Shown here piece after piece: positions 62,776 through 64,000 of a DNA stretch of 64,000 nucleotides. The first letter of the stretch is position 1, and each line of letters starts with the position of its first letter. A program made the translations under genes and the position numbers. Below the pieces are notes generated by a model. That model made no database searches, was not told the DNA's origin, and saw only the letters and a list, made by a program, of their open reading frames with translations. This DNA comes from Hyphomicrobiales bacterium (lineage in GTDB: Bacteria; Pseudomonadota; Alphaproteobacteria; Rhizobiales; Rhizobiaceae): the NCBI GenBank assembly GCA_900467685.1, contig UBQX01000002.1:62001-126000 (forward strand), in the 5' to 3' direction.

Positions 62776-63819
62776 ATGCATATTCTCATCACCGGCAACC
62801 AGGGCTTCATCGGACCGGTTCTGACGCGGCTGGCGCGCGAAGCGGGGCACCGGACGACCGGGCTCGATATCGGCTATTTCGAGACCTGCGTTTCACCGCT
62901 CACGCCCGACATCTTGCCCGACCGGCAGATCGTGCGCGACATCCGCGATGTACGCGCGGAAGACCTCGAGGGCGTGGATGCCGTAATCCATCTGGCCGGG
63001 CTCTCCAACGACCCGATGGGCGCGCTGAAGCCCGACCTCACCTACGACATCAATCTGGAAGCCACCGCACGCCTCGGCGAACTGGCACGCGACGCAGGCG
63101 TCTCCCGCTTCATCTTCGCCTCGTCCTGTTCGATCTACGGCGCTGCCGGCAATGAGGGCGCGCTGGACGAGACTGCCGCCTTTAACCCGGTCTCGGCATA
63201 CGCCATTTCCAAGGTGCGCTCGGAGGAACGGCTATCGGCTCTCGCAAACGATAGCTTCTCCCCCGTCTTCATGCGCAACGCCACGGCTTACGGCGTCAGC
63301 CCTCGTACCCGCTTCGACCTCGTCGTCAACAACCTTTCCGGCTGGGCGCATACCGCCGGCATCATCAAGGTCATGTCGGACGGCACGCCGTGGCGGCCGC
63401 TCGTCCATATCGAGGACATTTCCCGCGCGGCCCTTGCCGCGGCAACCGCGCCGCGGGAGGCGATCCACAACCAGGCCTTCAATGTCGGCCGCAACGATGC
63501 GAACTATCAGGTGCGCGACATTGCTGAGGCGGTGAAGGCCGCCTTCCCGGCTGCCAATCTCGAAATCACCGGCGAAACCGGCGGCGACCCGCGCTCCTAC
63601 AAGGTCGACTTCACCAAGGCGCTGACGAAACTGCCGGGCTTTGCCCCGCAATGGACCCTGGAAAAAGGCGTCGAGGAGATCTCCCGCTTCCTCAAGGATA
63701 ATGGCCTGAGCGACGGCACATTCGACAACCGTCTCTTCATCCGCCTGAAGCAGTTGAAATACGGACTGGACACCGGCGCTCTGGACGCTAGCCTGCGGCG
63801 AACTGAATTGCCGCTTTGA
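62776..63819 (+). CDS. NAD-dependent epimerase/dehydratase
   Basis: The 347-residue extended SDR has the cofactor loop ITGNQGFIGPVLTRLA at the N-terminus, HLAGLSNDPMGALKPDLTYD, FASSCSIYG, and the active-site SAYAISK (Tyr and Lys of YxxxK) followed by FMRNATAYGVSPRTRFDLVV and HIEDISRA. These enzymes act on nucleotide sugars, for example UDP-glucose 4-epimerases or dTDP-sugar dehydratases; the exact one cannot be told. Family members like this are common in surface polysaccharide clusters, so the next part of the genome may hold such a cluster. Confidence 0.9.
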   Translation: MHILITGNQGFIGPVLTRLAREAGHRTTGLDIGYFETCVSPLTPDILPDRQIVRDIRDVRAEDLEGVDAVIHLAGLSNDPMGALKPDLTYDINLEATARLGELARDAGVSRFIFASSCSIYGAAGNEGALDETAAFNPVSAYAISKVRSEERLSALANDSFSPVFMRNATAYGVSPRTRFDLVVNNLSGWAHTAGIIKVMSDGTPWRPLVHIEDISRAALAAATAPREAIHNQAFNVGRNDANYQVRDIAEAVKAAFPAANLEITGETGGDPRSYKVDFTKALTKLPGFAPQWTLEKGVEEISRFLKDNGLSDGTFDNRLFIRLKQLKYGLDTGALDASLRRTELPL

Positions 63820-63863
63820 CAACCTGAAGGAAATGCGGCTCAGGCATGGGAGGAATGAGCGGC

Positions 63864-64000
63864 ATGGATTGCGATCTTCTGGTGATTGGCGGCGGTCTCG
63901 CCGGTCTTGTGGCAGCGACAGAAGCCACCGCGCGCGGGCTGAAAGTCATCGTTATCGATCAGGAAGGTGAGCAGAACCTCGGAGGTCAGGCCTTCTGGTC
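63864..64000 (+). CDS. FAD-binding dehydrogenase, N-terminal part (cut by window end)
   Basis: Forty-five codons are present: MDCDLLVIGGGLAGLVAATE, then RGLKVIVIDQEGEQNLGG and QAFWS. This is the dinucleotide-binding start of a flavoprotein; the GGQAFWS continuation is typical of KstD-like/FAD-binding dehydrogenases (DUF-type flavoproteins of about 550 residues). I take the ATG at 63864; one at 63855 lies directly after GGAGGA and is too close for normal spacing. Confidence 0.8.
   Translation, partial: MDCDLLVIGGGLAGLVAATEATARGLKVIVIDQEGEQNLGGQAFW

Overview
The window is chromosomal DNA of an alphaproteobacterium of the order Hyphomicrobiales, almost certainly Rhizobiaceae. The evidence is the near-identity, from memory, of many products to Rhizobium/Agrobacterium/Sinorhizobium proteins, high GC, and landmark genes: sciP, chpT and ctrA (the alphaproteobacterial cell-cycle circuit), an RpoH heat-shock sigma factor, a BacA-type peptide transporter, and a tolQRAB/pal/cpoB/tilS/ftsH/glmM block. 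There is no phage, insertion sequence, rRNA or CRISPR. The sequence is mostly core genome with a few inserted accessory pieces.

Layout. 1-5 kb: the end of sciP, an EamA exporter divergent from purA, and a 733-residue Glu/Pro-rich membrane protein. 5-13.5 kb: rpoH and rluD, a small membrane protein overlapping an RNA methyltransferase, a coiled-coil membrane protein, a DUF1134 exported protein, chpT, a degenerate receiver protein and a GH13 glucosidase. 13.5-25 kb: a GT4 glycosyltransferase, the Tat-exported phosphatase phoX behind a PHO-box-like repeat, der, a YfgM-like protein, nnrU, bacA, map, an LLM-class flavoenzyme and glpK. 25-38 kb: purine catabolism. xdhABC-puuD-guaD on the plus strand take guanine and (hypo)xanthine to 5-hydroxyisourate; uraH, uraD, puuE and allA on the minus strand carry on to allantoin, allantoate and ureidoglycolate. 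A MntA-HepT toxin-antitoxin pair sits inside the minus-strand operon, and a tetR/darcynin/SDR cluster lies between the halves. 38-43 kb: a STAS-like protein, a divergently split MnmC-like pair with overlapping start codons, a ParE-type toxin-antitoxin pair, ctrA and a FliJ-like gene. 43-50 kb: serA and serC with a serC-type leader RNA, an outer-membrane barrel protein, glmM and a FadL-family porin. 50-60 kb: ftsH, an overlooked 48-residue membrane protein, tilS, cpoB, pal, tolB, tolA, tolR and tolQ. 60-64 kb: an autotransporter, an epimerase and the start of an FAD dehydrogenase.

Regulation ties the region together. Three exact TTAA-N7-TTAA CtrA boxes are visible (before pal, before the 46-kb outer-membrane protein, and in the guaD/tetR gap where a small structured RNA may lie), plus near matches before chpT and tolQ. 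CTTG-N18-CYTATNT elements, the alphaproteobacterial heat-shock promoter pattern, precede both rpoH and ftsH. The tol-pal cluster is cut by hairpins into tolQRAB, pal and cpoB-tilS units. The points most worth checking are the CtrA boxes and the RNA candidate, the toxin-antitoxin insertion that leaves allA with no standard start codon, the degenerate receiver beside chpT, and the small ftsH/tilS protein.
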